Assembly: GCF_005217615.1 (NCBI RefSeq)
Contig: NZ_SZNK01000001.1
Coordinates: forward strand, 3,560,501 to 3,624,500
From: Brevibacillus antibioticus
Lineage (GTDB): Bacteria > Bacillota > Bacilli > Brevibacillales > Brevibacillaceae
Reading direction: 5' to 3'
Length of the DNA stretch: 64,000 nucleotides
Shown: one piece after another, positions 1 to 9,926 of the stretch
Position numbering within the stretch: the first letter of the stretch is position 1
Layout: the number at the start of each line of letters is the position of its first letter
Translations under genes and position numbers: made by a program
Notes under the pieces: model-generated
The model's database searches: none
Seen by the model: the letters and a program-made list of their open reading frames with translations, nothing else
What the model was told of the DNA's origin: nothing

Positions 1-351
1 CGCTGCCGCAAATACTGAGCTCACACCCGGTACGATTTCTACCTCGATACCTTTTTCCTTTAACAGTGCGATCTGCTCCATGATCGCGCCATAAATCGAT
101 GGATCGCCCGTATGCAGGCGAACGACTGTTTTTCCACTGCTAATCCGGTCTACCAACTGTTCTACCATTTCTTCCAATGCCATACCCGAGCTTTGCAATA
201 CCTCTGCATCGGGATTGCCCATTGCTACCAAGTCCTCGTTCACGAGAGAGTCAGTATACATAATGACGTCTGCCTTTTGCAGCAGCTTCAAGCCTTTTAC
301 CGTAATCAGATCGGGGTCGCCGGGACCCGCTCCCACTATGTACAGTTTCAT
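1..351 (-). CDS. cbiF: Cobalt-precorrin-4 C11-methyltransferase, 3' end cut by window edge
   Basis: Only the first 117 codons are present; the gene runs off the left edge. The product is a SAM-dependent tetrapyrrole methylase that adds the C11 methyl group in corrin synthesis. The N-terminus shows the family signature VGAGPGDPDLIT, then a GDPSIYGA segment and VPGVSSVFAAA, all typical of CbiF/CobM. The ATG overlaps the TAA stop of the upstream cbiL by one base (TAATG), and a GGTGGTGA ribosome binding site lies before it. It is the last visible gene of the riboswitch-controlled cobalamin operon. The enzyme name is firm; the cobalt-specific form is inferred from cbiX, cbiD and cbiH in the operon. 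Confidence 0.93.
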   Translation of the reverse strand, partial: MKLYIVGAGPGDPDLITVKGLKLLQKADVIMYTDSLVNEDLVAMGNPDAEVLQSSGMALEEMVEQLVDRISSGKTVVRLHTGDPSIYGAIMEQIALLKEKGIEVEIVPGVSSVFAAA

Positions 352-1061
352 TACTTTTTCACCACCATCAATGTAAGATAGCTAAGCTCTGCCCGCTCCA
401 GTTCACGCATATCGGTCCAAACCATTTCCTCGGAGGAAGTGACCTTGGTCGCTACTGCTGCCTTTTCAGCCAGTCCCATTTCTTTCAGCAAGCCAATGAT
501 CATTGGCAGTACCTTTGCTACCTTCAGGAACACGACGGTATCATGGTTCTCAAGCGCTTTGCGCATGGCTTCCTTGTCTTCTGTTGCCGGGATGATGCCG
601 ATCTGCTCGTCGCCATCCGCCAGCGGCAGATTGAAGCGGGAAGCTGCTCCCAGAAACGAAGAGACGCCTGGTACGGTCACGATTGGCACTTCCGGGTGCT
701 CCTCATGCATGACGCGCATCATGTGGATGAACGTGCTGTAAAACATCGGATCGCCTTCCGTTACAAAAGCGACATCCTTGCCTTCAGACAGACGCTCCCA
801 GACGATCTCCACCGTGTTGGTCCACTCGCGCTCCAAAATTTCTTTGTCCCGCGTCATCGGGAATACGAGTCCGAGCATTTCCTTGTCTGGGGACTGCACA
901 TACAGCTCTGCGATTTGATGCGCGTAGCTTTTGCTGCCCATCCGTTTTTTCGGATACGCAACCACTGGTGCTTGCTGTAATAGACGAAATGCCTTGACGG
1001 TAATCAATTCAGGGTCGCCGGGACCTACTCCTAGTCCGTACAATGTTCCGATCTTAGTCAC
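351..1061 (-). CDS. cbiL: Cobalt-precorrin-2 C20-methyltransferase
   Basis: This 236-residue SAM methylase transfers a methyl group to C20 of (cobalt-)precorrin-2 in the cytoplasm. The family hallmarks are [14 protein letters not shown] near residue 10, [11 protein letters not shown] near 100 and [13 protein letters not shown] near 130. Length matches CbiL/CobI. It starts with GTG after GGAGGAG, and its first codon overlaps the stop of the cbiET gene (GTGA), suggesting translational coupling. The stop overlaps the next gene, cbiF, by one base. Confidence 0.95.
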   Translation of the reverse strand: MTKIGTLYGLGVGPGDPELITVKAFRLLQQAPVVAYPKKRMGSKSYAHQIAELYVQSPDKEMLGLVFPMTRDKEILEREWTNTVEIVWERLSEGKDVAFVTEGDPMFYSTFIHMMRVMHEEHPEVPIVTVPGVSSFLGAASRFNLPLADGDEQIGIIPATEDKEAMRKALENHDTVVFLKVAKVLPMIIGLLKEMGLAEKAAVATKVTSSEEMVWTDMRELERAELSYLTLMVVKK

Positions 1062-2287
1062 TTGCTGTCTCCTCCTTGTTCTTCTGCCTGCTTGGCCCAG
1101 GCTGTAATGATGTAGATCGGATTCAATGCTTCAAAACGCGTTAGGGACAAAATCGGCTTGCTGCGCGATAGCTGCGCCAGTGTCACCGATGTCTCGAATC
1201 CTTCTTGCGCGAATGCTTGTGTCGCTTCGTACAATGTCTCAATGGTCGCTGCATTCACCACGATCCGACCATTCGGGCGCAGTCGTGTGCAGCAGATATT
1301 CAACAGCTCGCGCAATTCTCCGCCACTACCGCCGATGAATACAGCGTCCGGGTCTGGGAATTGATCGAGGCCATGTGGGGCGCGTGCATTGACGACTGTC
1401 AAATCCGTGCGAAACTTCGCCATGTTCTGGCGGCAGTTTTCCAGATCGTCCACGTTCTTCTCAACGCCGTACACTTCACCCTCACGCGCAATTCGTCCCG
1501 CTTCAATGGCGACAGAGCCTGTGCAGGTGCCGATGTCCCAGACGATGCTTTTGGCATGCAATTGCAACTGTGCAATGCTTAAAATGCGCACTTCTTTTTT
1601 CGTAATGAGTCCCTTGTCCGGCTTGCGCTGGGAGAATTCCTCGTCTGCAATTCCGAACGGCCACACTGGGCTTGGACGGCGTTTTTTCAAAATCATGACA
1701 TTCAGATCAGAGAAGACCCCATCTGCCATTTCTTCAAGGGAGTACCAACCTGTCCGCTCTTCGGCGCTGCCGAGATTCTCCGCCACAAACGCATCGTACT
1801 CGGTCATATGGAACGAAAGGAGGTACTTAGCGATCGCTGCTGGCGAGTTTTCCCGATCCGTCAGCAATGCGACCTTATCCTTCCCGTCGATACGCTGTGC
1901 CAGACCTTTGATACTGCGTCCGTGCACACTTGCCAATGTCGCATCCTGCCATGCTTCGCCCATTTTGGCAAAAGCGAGCTGGATGGAGCTGAGGTGCGGA
2001 TAAATCTCCACGTTCAGCTTTTTGGAAAGCAAGCCACCAATCCCATAAAAGAGCGGGTCACCTGACGCCAGAATGACCGTTTTGCGCGTCTCAGTGCGAA
2101 GCTCTTCTACCATCGCAGTCAGTCCGCCTTTCAGCACCCGCTTCTCTCCCGCATACTCCGGGAAAAAGCTGAGGTGCCGCTCTCCTCCAACCAACAGTTC
2201 ACTTTCCTCTATCCAAGTCCGGTACAACGGCAGCAGGCTCTGCTGTCCATCATCCCCGATTCCAATTACTTTCATCGCCTGTGTCAT
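1058..2287 (-). CDS. cbiET: Bifunctional cobalt-precorrin-7 C5-methyltransferase / cobalt-precorrin-6B C15-methyltransferase (decarboxylating)
   Basis: A natural fusion of CbiE and CbiT, 409 residues, equivalent to CobL of the aerobic pathway. The first half (to about residue 205) is a tetrapyrrole methylase with GIGDDGQQS and [13 protein letters not shown]. The second half starts near GLITKKEVR and carries a Rossmann SAM site, [16 protein letters not shown], followed by IGGSGGEL, as in CbiT. It methylates C5 and C15 and decarboxylates the C12 acetate side chain. The ATG at 2287 follows GGAAGGGTGA; it overlaps the end of cbiD by 38 bases. An in-frame ATG four codons later is an alternative start. 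Confidence 0.94.
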   Translation of the reverse strand: MTQAMKVIGIGDDGQQSLLPLYRTWIEESELLVGGERHLSFFPEYAGEKRVLKGGLTAMVEELRTETRKTVILASGDPLFYGIGGLLSKKLNVEIYPHLSSIQLAFAKMGEAWQDATLASVHGRSIKGLAQRIDGKDKVALLTDRENSPAAIAKYLLSFHMTEYDAFVAENLGSAEERTGWYSLEEMADGVFSDLNVMILKKRRPSPVWPFGIADEEFSQRKPDKGLITKKEVRILSIAQLQLHAKSIVWDIGTCTGSVAIEAGRIAREGEVYGVEKNVDDLENCRQNMAKFRTDLTVVNARAPHGLDQFPDPDAVFIGGSGGELRELLNICCTRLRPNGRIVVNAATIETLYEATQAFAQEGFETSVTLAQLSRSKPILSLTRFEALNPIYIITAWAKQAEEQGGDSK

Positions 2288-3386
2288 TGATCGTCACCCT
2301 TCCCAACAGGGACCCTTTCATTGTGATGATGATGGTTTCGACCTCGATACCGCCGCCCACTTCCTTTAATGCAGCGCGACAGCAATTTTCGCACATGATC
2401 TCGAAAAAGGCGGGTGTGTCCACCATCATATCGCCTACCTGCGAAGCAGTGTTGGCTCCCAAAATTTCGTCAATACGCTCCTGCGAAGCTCCTGCATCTG
2501 CCGCCATTTGGGCGAGGAAGCCGAAATCGACGGGTGCGCTTTTGGAATGAACCATCATGACGCCCTGCGCTACCTTGGAAAACTTGCCCATCATCCCGAC
2601 CAAGGTCACTTTGCGCATCTTCTGGTTTTTACACTGCTTGAGGGAAAAGCCGACGAAATCGCCCATCTCCACGAATGCTTCTTCCGACAGCTCTGGATAA
2701 GTAGCGACCCCGTAGGATTCACTCTTTCCGCCCGTCGACAACACAATATGATCGCAGCCGGCTTCCTTGGCGACATTGACTGCTTGTGCCACGCTTGCCT
2801 TGTAGGCAGAAGTGGAAAACGGCACCACGATTCCACGCGTCCCCAAAATGGAGATGCCGCCGAGTATGCCGAGTCGTCCATTCAATGTTTTTTTGGCGAT
2901 TTCCTCGCCCGCTGGCACGGAGATAACGATTTTGATCCCGCGCTGTGTCCCGTACTCATCCAGAACAGCCTGCGCGGTTTCCCTGATCATTTTGCGCGGG
3001 ACGGGATTGATCGCTGCCTCGCCAATCGGAACGGGCAAACCTGGCTTGGTCACCCGTCCCACACCGAGTCCGCCATCCAAAATAATGCCGGGCTCATCCG
3101 ACCATTCCACAGTAGAGAGGATAAGAGCACCGTGTGTCGCGTCAGGGTCGTCTCCCCCATCCTTGATGGTGCCTACTGTCGCCCTCTCCAATGAAAATTC
3201 ACAGCTCTCCATCTGAAAGGTGACATCCTCGCCGATTGGCAGGCGAATCGTCGCCTGGCTTTGCTCTTCCTGAGTAATCAGCGCGATCAAAGCAGCCTTG
3301 GTCGTCGCCGTTGCACATGATCCAGTCGTATATCCGTGGCGGAGGGGTTTTGCCTCTTTTTCGTCCGTTGCTGCTTTGGCTGCCAT
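2250..3386 (-). CDS. cbiD: Cobalt-precorrin-5B C1-methyltransferase
   Basis: CbiD performs C1 methylation after ring contraction in the cobalt-early pathway. The N-terminal signature [13 protein letters not shown] is clear, and later segments such as [10 protein letters not shown] and [13 protein letters not shown] match the family. The reading frame is open to an ATG at 3425, but that start would overlap cbiC by 35 bases with no ribosome binding site. I therefore chose the ATG at 3386, just past the cbiC stop at 3391-3393, giving 378 residues. Its presence argues for the anaerobic branch of cobalamin synthesis. Confidence 0.92.
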   Translation of the reverse strand: MAAKAATDEKEAKPLRHGYTTGSCATATTKAALIALITQEEQSQATIRLPIGEDVTFQMESCEFSLERATVGTIKDGGDDPDATHGALILSTVEWSDEPGIILDGGLGVGRVTKPGLPVPIGEAAINPVPRKMIRETAQAVLDEYGTQRGIKIVISVPAGEEIAKKTLNGRLGILGGISILGTRGIVVPFSTSAYKASVAQAVNVAKEAGCDHIVLSTGGKSESYGVATYPELSEEAFVEMGDFVGFSLKQCKNQKMRKVTLVGMMGKFSKVAQGVMMVHSKSAPVDFGFLAQMAADAGASQERIDEILGANTASQVGDMMVDTPAFFEIMCENCCRAALKEVGGGIEVETIIITMKGSLLGRVTINDTGDESNWNRG

Positions 3387-3390
3387 CTGC

Positions 3391-4041
3391 TTAGCCCAAC
3401 CGTTCCGCCATAATCGAAATGGCATTCAAAGCTGCTACCGTTACTGGGCTTCCGCCTTTACGTCCCATGTTTGTGATGAATGGGATATCGAGCTTCGCCA
3501 ACTCTTCCTTGGATTCTGCCGCGGATACGAAACCAACTGGCATCCCGATCACCAGACCTGGCTTTGCTTCGCCTTCCTTCACCATACGGATCAGCTCCAG
3601 GAGTGCAGTAGGTGCGTTTCCGATGCAAAAGATTCCGCCATCTGCTTCCTTGATCGCTTTGCGCATGGAAATGATCGCACGAGTCGTGTTCAGACGCTTC
3701 GCCTCTTCCATCACATCGCGATCAGAGATGTATACCTTTACTTCTCCACCGAATTTTTCAATGCGGTTTTTGCTGATGCCGACTTGTACCATCTGAACAT
3801 CTGCTACGACGATTTTGCCGCTGCGGATCGCTTCGATTCCCGATTTTACTGCGTCCGGGTGGAATACGAGGCTGCGTCCGAGATCAAAGTCTGCAGATGC
3901 GTGAATGACGCGTTGTACTACCGGATATTGCTCTTCCGTAAAAGAATGCTCGCCCAGCTCATCTGTAATGATTTGAAAGCTCAATTCCTCAATCTCTTGC
4001 GGTTGTACAGTCATCGGTTTAAATTCTGTTTTGAAATCCAT
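3391..4041 (-). CDS. cbiC: Cobalt-precorrin-8X (precorrin-8X) methylmutase
   Basis: This 216-residue enzyme moves the methyl group from C11 to C12 to give (cob)yrinic acid. The catalytic histidine lies in RVIHASADFD near residue 47, and later family motifs include GNAPTALLEL and GMPVGFVSAAESKEEL. Length is normal for CbiC/CobH. The ATG at 4041 is two bases from the stop of the upstream precorrin-6A reductase gene. Confidence 0.96.
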   Translation of the reverse strand: MDFKTEFKPMTVQPQEIEELSFQIITDELGEHSFTEEQYPVVQRVIHASADFDLGRSLVFHPDAVKSGIEAIRSGKIVVADVQMVQVGISKNRIEKFGGEVKVYISDRDVMEEAKRLNTTRAIISMRKAIKEADGGIFCIGNAPTALLELIRMVKEGEAKPGLVIGMPVGFVSAAESKEELAKLDIPFITNMGRKGGSPVTVAALNAISIMAERLG

Positions 4042-4043
4042 AG

Positions 4044-4817
4044 TTAGTTTCCTCCAGTCACTCGTTTGAGTTCGCCCAGCACGCTGGCGTAATCCGAAAA
4101 CTTCGTTCCATAATCGATCTTCGGTCGACCGATGACGATTGTTTCAATGCCCATTTCCAGTGCCGCTTCCACCTTTTCGTCAAAAGCGCCTACCTTGCCG
4201 CTCTCCTTGGTGATCATCAGCGTAACACCATAATGATCGTAGAGCGCTTTGTTCAGCTCCTTGGAAAAAGGGCCTTGCATCGCGACGATGTTTTTTTGCT
4301 CGACACCGAGCTCTTCGCATTTTTGCATATTGTCAAGACGGGGGAGCATTCGGGCGACCACCGTAGTATCAGGCAGGCCCAACAGACGATCCGTGAACGT
4401 TTTCAGCGTCTTGCTTCCTGTCGTCAGCATGATGACGCCACGCTTTTCAGCCGCCAGCTCAGCCGCCTGGACATAGTCTTCTACTACAATCAGCTTCTCG
4501 CTGCCCGGTGAGGAGAGGCTTTCCCGCTCGTAGCGAATGTAGGGGACTCCCGCGCCCTGTGCTCCTGCCATGGCGTTTTTGGAGGCTTCCTCTGCGAAGG
4601 GGTGACTCGCGTCGACTACGCATTGGACGGCTCTGTCTTGGATCAGCTGCTGGATATCGGCGGCGGTCAGGCGTCCGACCTGAACGGGCACGTCCGCCTC
4701 CTCCAAACTTTTCGCAGCATTGTCAGTGACGACCGTCGTCAACAGCTCGTAGCCCTCGTCTTTAATTTGCAAAGCCAACTCGCGCGCGTCGCTCGTTCCA
4801 GCCAGTACCAGAATCAT
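4044..4817 (-). CDS. cbiJ: Cobalt-precorrin-6A reductase
   Basis: A 257-residue CbiJ/CobK-family reductase that reduces the corrin ring macrocycle with a pyridine nucleotide. It opens with MILVLAGTSDARELA, a typical CobK start, and contains DASHPFAEEASKNA near residue 90 and MLTTGSKTLKTF near 150. Both segments are diagnostic. It lies 12 bases after cbiX and is followed immediately by cbiC, in pathway-compatible operon order. Confidence 0.94.
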   Translation of the reverse strand: MILVLAGTSDARELALQIKDEGYELLTTVVTDNAAKSLEEADVPVQVGRLTAADIQQLIQDRAVQCVVDASHPFAEEASKNAMAGAQGAGVPYIRYERESLSSPGSEKLIVVEDYVQAAELAAEKRGVIMLTTGSKTLKTFTDRLLGLPDTTVVARMLPRLDNMQKCEELGVEQKNIVAMQGPFSKELNKALYDHYGVTLMITKESGKVGAFDEKVEAALEMGIETIVIGRPKIDYGTKFSDYASVLGELKRVTGGN

Positions 4818-4829
4818 GCTGTCTCCCTC

Positions 4830-5789
4830 CTACTTGGTAACGTGATCGTGCTTGTGATCATGCTTGTGGTCATGATCGTGGTCGTGGTCGTGATCATGGT
4901 CGTGATCATGGTCGTGATGATGATGGTGGTGACCATGGTGGTGGTGATGTCCATGCTCGTCATCATGGTGGTGATGGTGATGATCGATGTGCTCCATCGC
5001 TGCCAGCCTGTACTGACAGGTATCGCAATTCAGCTTCACTTCACCCTGCAACGCTTCCACCACACGATCCTTGAGCACTTCTTTCAATAACGGATGGAAG
5101 CCAAAATACTCGGCCATTTCGAACTGGGCTTCTGGATATTGCTCACGGAACTTCTCCAGCTGGTCGCTCATCCGTTTAATCAACACACCCGTGAACAGGA
5201 AGTACGGCAAGAGAACGATGCGTTTCGCACCCAGCTTCAGGCAACGCTCAACGCCCTCGTCGTACAGTGGATACGTTACGCCCATAAAGGCAGTCTCTAC
5301 CCACTTCGCTTTGTAGCGCTCCCAGAACAGTCGGGACATTTTGTAAATATCGCTATTGGCATCTGCATCGCTGCTGCCGCGTCCGATTACGAGTACAGCC
5401 AGATCATCATGGTCTTCCCCGGAGGCAAAGCCTGCCTCCTCCATGCGAGCACTCAAAATATTGATGACCTCGTCGTGGATGCCGATCGGGCGTCCGTAGA
5501 TGAACTGAACGTGTGGATGCAGCTCCTTCGCCTCGTCGATGGCTGCTGGAATATGAATTTTCGCATGTCCGGCAGAGAACAGGATGATCGGAATCACCGC
5601 CACGCGGGTTGCACCCCGTGCCACGCATGTATTCAAGCCTTGCAGCATGTCAGGACGGGCAAACTCCAGAAAGCACGTCTCGATAATCGGTACATCCAAG
5701 TCCGGTGTTAGCGTCGCCACAAACTGGCGAATCTCTTCATTGCCTTCCGGATCTTTGCTTCCATGACCTACAAATAATACTGCGTCCAT
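4830..5789 (-). CDS. cbiX: Sirohydrochlorin cobaltochelatase, long form with His-rich tail
   Basis: CbiX inserts cobalt into sirohydrochlorin, the first committed step of the anaerobic pathway. The N-terminus MDAVLFVGHGSKDPEGN holds the conserved active-site histidine, and a second chelatase-like half follows (VLVIGRGSSDADANSD). Near residue 255 there is a CDTCQ (CxxC) motif, then about 50 residues dominated by His, with alternating Asp-His pairs near the end. In Bacillus megaterium CbiX, a similar CxxC and His-rich region is associated with an Fe-S cluster and metal storage. The tail is encoded by a low-complexity GTGATCATG-like repeat at about 4840-4990. Length is 319 residues. Confidence 0.96.
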   Translation of the reverse strand: MDAVLFVGHGSKDPEGNEEIRQFVATLTPDLDVPIIETCFLEFARPDMLQGLNTCVARGATRVAVIPIILFSAGHAKIHIPAAIDEAKELHPHVQFIYGRPIGIHDEVINILSARMEEAGFASGEDHDDLAVLVIGRGSSDADANSDIYKMSRLFWERYKAKWVETAFMGVTYPLYDEGVERCLKLGAKRIVLLPYFLFTGVLIKRMSDQLEKFREQYPEAQFEMAEYFGFHPLLKEVLKDRVVEALQGEVKLNCDTCQYRLAAMEHIDHHHHHHDDEHGHHHHHGHHHHHHDHDHDHDHDHDHDHDHKHDHKHDHVTK

Positions 5790-5824
5790 TTTATGTCCCC
5801 CTCGTTTTTAGTGGTGTTCTTGCA

Positions 5825-7582
5825 TTAATCTCCGCATGCAGCATTCTCGATTTCAGCTTTGGCTGGCTCGTACCATGCAAAGCCCTCCAGCTCACCTACA
5901 CGTTGGAAAAACTTGTGGAACCGCTCGTTCGGAAATGCTTCTTTTTTGAATCGGTCCACGATTCGCTCCACGAGTGGAACAATCTCTTCTTTTCCGATGC
6001 CTTCTGCTACTGGAATACCGGAGTGTGCATTGCGTCCCACCGTTTTTGCACCCAGGAATAAATCGAACGCTCCTTTGCGGAATACGATCCCGATATCCTC
6101 TTGAACCGCGCCATAGCACGCCATCCCGCAGCCGTTGAAGCCGATCTTTAGTTCCTTCGGCATTTCTTTTCCACCCAACTTTTGGTGCAGCTCGTCGGCA
6201 TAAGGGATGCTGTCTTTTTTCTCGCCGTCGCAGAAATCACACGCTTTTACCTGCAAAACGTCTCCGATCGGGCTGAGAATCAATCCAAGCTCTCGTAAGC
6301 GGCTAGTGATGCTGTCAGGATTGGCAGTCGGCACGCGTAAAATCATTTGGTGGTGTGGAGTGTATTCGATCTCGCCTTTTTCTCCAGCCACTTCGGCAAT
6401 CGTCATCATTTGCAGCGGCGTGATTTTTTTGTTGGCGACACCCGGACTTACCGCGCATTCAAAAATCATCTCTGGTGTAAAGGTAGACACCGGGCGATTG
6501 ACCTGTCCTACAGCTGGCTTGGTTTCAATGCCTTTCGCCGCATTGATAGCCGTCAACGCTTCCATGGCCCATGCAAAAGGAGCTTTTGGTGCGGCTTCTT
6601 CTGTTACAGGCGGTGCTTCCAGTACTGCCGTGCTTGTTGCTACACGATTTGCTGGTTCTGTAGCAGGTACTCTATCCTCGGTAACGGCTACTGGTCTTTC
6701 TGTGTTCGGTGTTGCTGGTGTTGACGGAGCTGACGCGAGGCTCTCCTCGGAGGCCTCGAGCGACCAAGGCTCATTTTCTACACGCAGACGCTGATGCGGC
6801 TTCAGTGGCTGCTCATCGGCAGACAGCGTGTACTTGCGCTGGTAACCGCGTGGCGTAATCATTTTGCCGTCGTATACAAACGTCGATGTATTTCCGATAA
6901 TCACGGTGGTCAACATGCCGATATCATGCTCTAGCATTTGCGCCAAAGTCGTCACGACAACCGTTTCACGTTCCCGATAAGCACTTTTCACGATACCGAC
7001 TGGCGTATCTGGTGAGCGGTACTGCAAAAGAATGCGTTGCGCTTCAACAATCTGGCGGGTACGTCGTCCGCTGCGCGGGTTGTACAACGCGATGACAAAG
7101 TCAGCCATCCCTGCGGCGTCAATCCGTTTGGCAATCAGTTCCCACGGCGTCAAGTGATCACTCAGACTAATTGTGCATGCGTCGTGCATGATAGGCGCAC
7201 CGAGGATTGCCCCACAGGAATTGATCGCCGAGATGCCCGGTACGATTTCGATTGGTACGCCAGTGGCTTCTGTCCATCCTTTTTCTACCAACACCTCGTA
7301 TACGAGACCTGCCATCCCGTAAACACCTGAGTCTCCACTGGAAATGACCGCTACCTTTTTGCCTTCCTCTTCCGCCTGACGAACGGCTTCCCGTGCACGC
7401 GTCACTTCTTCCGTCATCCCTGTGCTGACGATTTGCTGATTCGTCAAAAGTCCGCGGATCAAATCTACGTAGGTGGAATAGCCGATAATGACATCGGCCT
7501 CCTGCAGGGCTTCCCGCGCCCGCTTAGTGATATGCTCAAAACTTCCTGGACCAAATCCGATCACAAACAACTTGCCGCTCAT
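5825..7582 (-). CDS. cbiH60: Precorrin-3B C17-methyltransferase with C-terminal Fe-S (sulfite/nitrite-reductase-like) domain, CbiH60 type
   Basis: The first 250 residues are a CbiH/CobJ methylase (GFGPGSFEHITKRAREAL, ISSGDSGVYGMAG, VPGISAINSCGAILGAP) that methylates C17 and contracts the ring. A Pro/Ala/Thr-rich linker of about 70 residues follows (near 275-340). The C-terminal part, from about 355, resembles ferredoxin-type nitrite/sulfite reductases: ACDFCDGEK and NGCGMACYGA give four cysteines suited to a 4Fe-4S cluster. This architecture matches CbiH60 of B. megaterium. It sits between cbiX and cbiB. Length is 585 residues. Confidence 0.95.
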   Translation of the reverse strand: MSGKLFVIGFGPGSFEHITKRAREALQEADVIIGYSTYVDLIRGLLTNQQIVSTGMTEEVTRAREAVRQAEEEGKKVAVISSGDSGVYGMAGLVYEVLVEKGWTEATGVPIEIVPGISAINSCGAILGAPIMHDACTISLSDHLTPWELIAKRIDAAGMADFVIALYNPRSGRRTRQIVEAQRILLQYRSPDTPVGIVKSAYRERETVVVTTLAQMLEHDIGMLTTVIIGNTSTFVYDGKMITPRGYQRKYTLSADEQPLKPHQRLRVENEPWSLEASEESLASAPSTPATPNTERPVAVTEDRVPATEPANRVATSTAVLEAPPVTEEAAPKAPFAWAMEALTAINAAKGIETKPAVGQVNRPVSTFTPEMIFECAVSPGVANKKITPLQMMTIAEVAGEKGEIEYTPHHQMILRVPTANPDSITSRLRELGLILSPIGDVLQVKACDFCDGEKKDSIPYADELHQKLGGKEMPKELKIGFNGCGMACYGAVQEDIGIVFRKGAFDLFLGAKTVGRNAHSGIPVAEGIGKEEIVPLVERIVDRFKKEAFPNERFHKFFQRVGELEGFAWYEPAKAEIENAACGD

Positions 7583-7609
7583 AAGGCCCCTCCCCTTTTC
7601 GCTTCCTGT

Positions 7610-8560
7610 TTATATTAAAATCGATATCATCACACTAACGAGCAGACATAAGAGCGAAACGAGATACATCAAACGAATCGTCGCGACAATATCACTTGCC
7701 TGCAAAGGTCGTTTCGCATCTCCCATTTTTGCCCGATTCGATGCAACACCTTGGTAATAATTCAGTCCCCCGAGCTGCACGCCTAATGCACCAGCGACTC
7801 CAGCTTCCGGCAAACCGCTGTTTGGACTCGGATGCAAGTGCGCATCTCTTCTGATCTTTGCCCAGCACTGCTTCCAATCTAATCGCTGTAGCCAGCTTGC
7901 CGCGACGAGCAACAAAGCCGTCAAACGGGCAGGTATGTAGTTCAGTACATCGTCAAAGCGGGCAGACGCCCAGCCGAGATTCAGATACTTCTCGTTTTTA
8001 TAGCCAACCATGGAATCGAGGGTGTTGGCGGCACGGTACGCCATTGCCAACGGTGCTCCCCCAATCGCTGCGAAAATCAGCGGAGAGACAATCGCATCGA
8101 CGATGTTTTCCGCCACGGTTTCTACCGCTCCCCGACATACCTCCGGTTCATCTAGCCGCTCTGTATCGCGTCCGACTACCATGGACAAGGAGCGTCTCGC
8201 CGCTTCCATTTCTCCAGCCACAAGATGACGGGCAATCTCCATCCCGGCATCGGCCAAGCCTTTTGTCGCAATCGTCGTGGAAATCAACCAGGCACCCAAG
8301 ACCCAGGCAAGCACCGGATGGATGAACGTCGCTCCCCATAAAAGCAGCCAAACGACAGCGTAGCTGCCTCCAACGATCACGAGCGGGAACAGGGCTCCTG
8401 CCAGCTTCAAATGCGCCTCCTCTTTGACGAGAAAACGTATGACCCGCTCCAAACGTGCAATCCACCAGCCCATGATGATCACGGGATGCGGCAGGCTCCG
8501 GGGGTCTCCTACCACCCGATCAATCAAGTAGGCCGCGCATAATATCCATACTTCTGTCAT
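7610..8560 (-). CDS. cbiB: Adenosylcobinamide-phosphate synthase
   Basis: An integral membrane enzyme of 316 residues that amidates adenosylcobyric acid with aminopropanol (phosphate). It starts with LIDRVVGDPRSLPHPV, the family signature, and has several hydrophobic segments, with membrane spans near residues 55-80 and at the C-terminus. RDTERLDEPEVCRGAVETVAENIVD-type sequence near 150 and PNSGLPEAGVAGALG near 250 are diagnostic of CbiB/CobD. It overlaps the cobC stop by four bases, so translation is probably coupled. Confidence 0.95.
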   Translation of the reverse strand: MTEVWILCAAYLIDRVVGDPRSLPHPVIIMGWWIARLERVIRFLVKEEAHLKLAGALFPLVIVGGSYAVVWLLLWGATFIHPVLAWVLGAWLISTTIATKGLADAGMEIARHLVAGEMEAARRSLSMVVGRDTERLDEPEVCRGAVETVAENIVDAIVSPLIFAAIGGAPLAMAYRAANTLDSMVGYKNEKYLNLGWASARFDDVLNYIPARLTALLLVAASWLQRLDWKQCWAKIRRDAHLHPSPNSGLPEAGVAGALGVQLGGLNYYQGVASNRAKMGDAKRPLQASDIVATIRLMYLVSLLCLLVSVMISILI

Positions 8561-9195
8561 GTTGTCCCTCTCTTACTCTCTAGCGGTTGTAGCATCCAGC
8601 TCTGCCCTTCCACGCCCAAGCATTCCGCTACCAGAGCCTTCCCATGCTTAACGCCATCGACCTGCCAATATCGATCAGGATTGTTTTGGAGCCACACGGC
8701 CTGGAACCAGCGGATTACACCACCATGTGTGACGATGACGACTGTATCGGATGCCTCCTCCTTGCTCGCTCTCTGCAACAAAGAACGTAGCCAACGATCC
8801 ACGCGCATCCCCAGCTCTTCCAGACTCTCCCCATGTGGAGGCCGATTTCGAAAAGGATCGTCGTACCACCTTGTGGCTCGCACAGGGTCCGACAGCATCA
8901 GCTCGTCGTAGGTCATCAGCTCCCACTCGCCAAAAGACAGCTCTCGGAGTGCTGGCTCCGAAATAACCGATAGCCCCCAAGCAGCTGCGAGTGGTTCGGC
9001 AGTCTGCATGCATCTGAGCAGGTCGCTCGAGTAAATCGCAGCGGGTCGCCCGATGAGCACTGGTAATTCCTTGGCCAAATCACTCGCGTGCAGATACCCG
9101 CGCTCATTCAAAGGAACGTCGCTATGCCCCAAATATCGCTGCTCACGATTGCTGTCTGTCTCCCCGTGACGTATCCAAATCAGCTTCATAACCAC
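8557..9195 (-). CDS. cobC: Alpha-ribazole-5'-phosphate phosphatase (histidine phosphatase superfamily)
   Basis: This 212-residue protein carries the phosphoglycerate-mutase-like signature IWIRHGETDSN (RHG with catalytic His) near residue 10, then SDLLRCMQTAEPL near 55, LRELSFGEWE near 85 and the second catalytic His in VTHGGVIRWF near 155. In this operon it most likely dephosphorylates alpha-ribazole phosphate or cobalamin phosphate. It overlaps cobS by ten bases at its start. The broad family fold means the substrate is inferred from context. Confidence 0.9.
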   Translation of the reverse strand: MVMKLIWIRHGETDSNREQRYLGHSDVPLNERGYLHASDLAKELPVLIGRPAAIYSSDLLRCMQTAEPLAAAWGLSVISEPALRELSFGEWELMTYDELMLSDPVRATRWYDDPFRNRPPHGESLEELGMRVDRWLRSLLQRASKEEASDTVVIVTHGGVIRWFQAVWLQNNPDRYWQVDGVKHGKALVAECLGVEGQSWMLQPLESKRGTT

Positions 9196-9926
9196 CAGCT
9201 CCCGACTAACACCAAGAGAACGACCGCTTCACCGCTTTCAATAACAGCCCCGTAACAGTCTCCATTTAAACCACCCAGTTTTTTTGCAACCGAGCGTGAA
9301 AACCATAGAGCGAACAATAGCGACAGGAAAATAGCTGTCATGACCTGCAAGCCTCCAAGATACCATCCTGCGACAAACATGATGATGTAGCTCACGATGA
9401 TAGAGGATACGGAAAGCCCGGCACTGATGCCTTTTCCGATTCCTTTGTCCGCCGAAAGATACGGCCAGAGCTTGATCGACAAAAGCACATGGGTCCGCGC
9501 TGCTACTGGCGCTACGATCAAAAAGCTGCCCCATCCCGGATGTGCGAGCTCTGCGACTCCACCCGCCTTGATCAGCAACAGCATAATCGCAGCAAGCACG
9601 CCCATCGCACCTACGCGGCTGTCCTTCATAATCGTAAGGATTTGCTCTCTCGGTCTGCTGCTGCCAAGACCGTCCGCGAGATCCATCCACCCATCCATAT
9701 GAAGACCACCAGTCACGTATACCCATGCGACCAGCGTCAAAATAGCGGCGATCCATGGACTAAACAACACCAGTCCTGCCTGATGCACACCCCATAACAA
9801 TAAACCGATGATCAAACCAACTGCGGGATACCAGTTGACGCTTTTTCTCCACGCCTCCTCGGAAGGACGAAGCCACGGAACCGGAATACGCGTAAAAAAC
9901 GAGATCGCGTGTAAAAATGCATTCAT
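9186..9926 (-). CDS. cobS: Adenosylcobinamide-GDP ribazoletransferase (cobalamin synthase)
   Basis: A membrane protein that joins adenosylcobinamide-GDP to alpha-ribazole(-phosphate), completing the nucleotide loop. The N-terminus MNAFLHAISFFTRIPVP is typical, and the signature GGLHMDGWMDLADGLGSS with its conserved Asp residues lies near residue 60. Several transmembrane helices follow. The frame stays open upstream, but the ATG at 9926 overlaps the cobU TGA (ATGA), fits homolog length (246 residues) and is the natural start. Confidence 0.95.
   Translation of the reverse strand: MNAFLHAISFFTRIPVPWLRPSEEAWRKSVNWYPAVGLIIGLLLWGVHQAGLVLFSPWIAAILTLVAWVYVTGGLHMDGWMDLADGLGSSRPREQILTIMKDSRVGAMGVLAAIMLLLIKAGGVAELAHPGWGSFLIVAPVAARTHVLLSIKLWPYLSADKGIGKGISAGLSVSSIIVSYIIMFVAGWYLGGLQVMTAIFLSLLFALWFSRSVAKKLGGLNGDCYGAVIESGEAVVLLVLVGSWWL

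Noticed and set aside
3298..4047. Plus-strand frame of about 249 codons opposite cbiD and cbiC
   Set aside because: Shadow of conserved cobalamin genes; composition is not protein-like and there is no start signal.
4840..4990. Repetitive tract resembling a tandem or CRISPR-like array
   Set aside because: It is in frame and encodes the His-rich end of CbiX. There are no direct repeats with unique spacers, and no cas genes are in the window.
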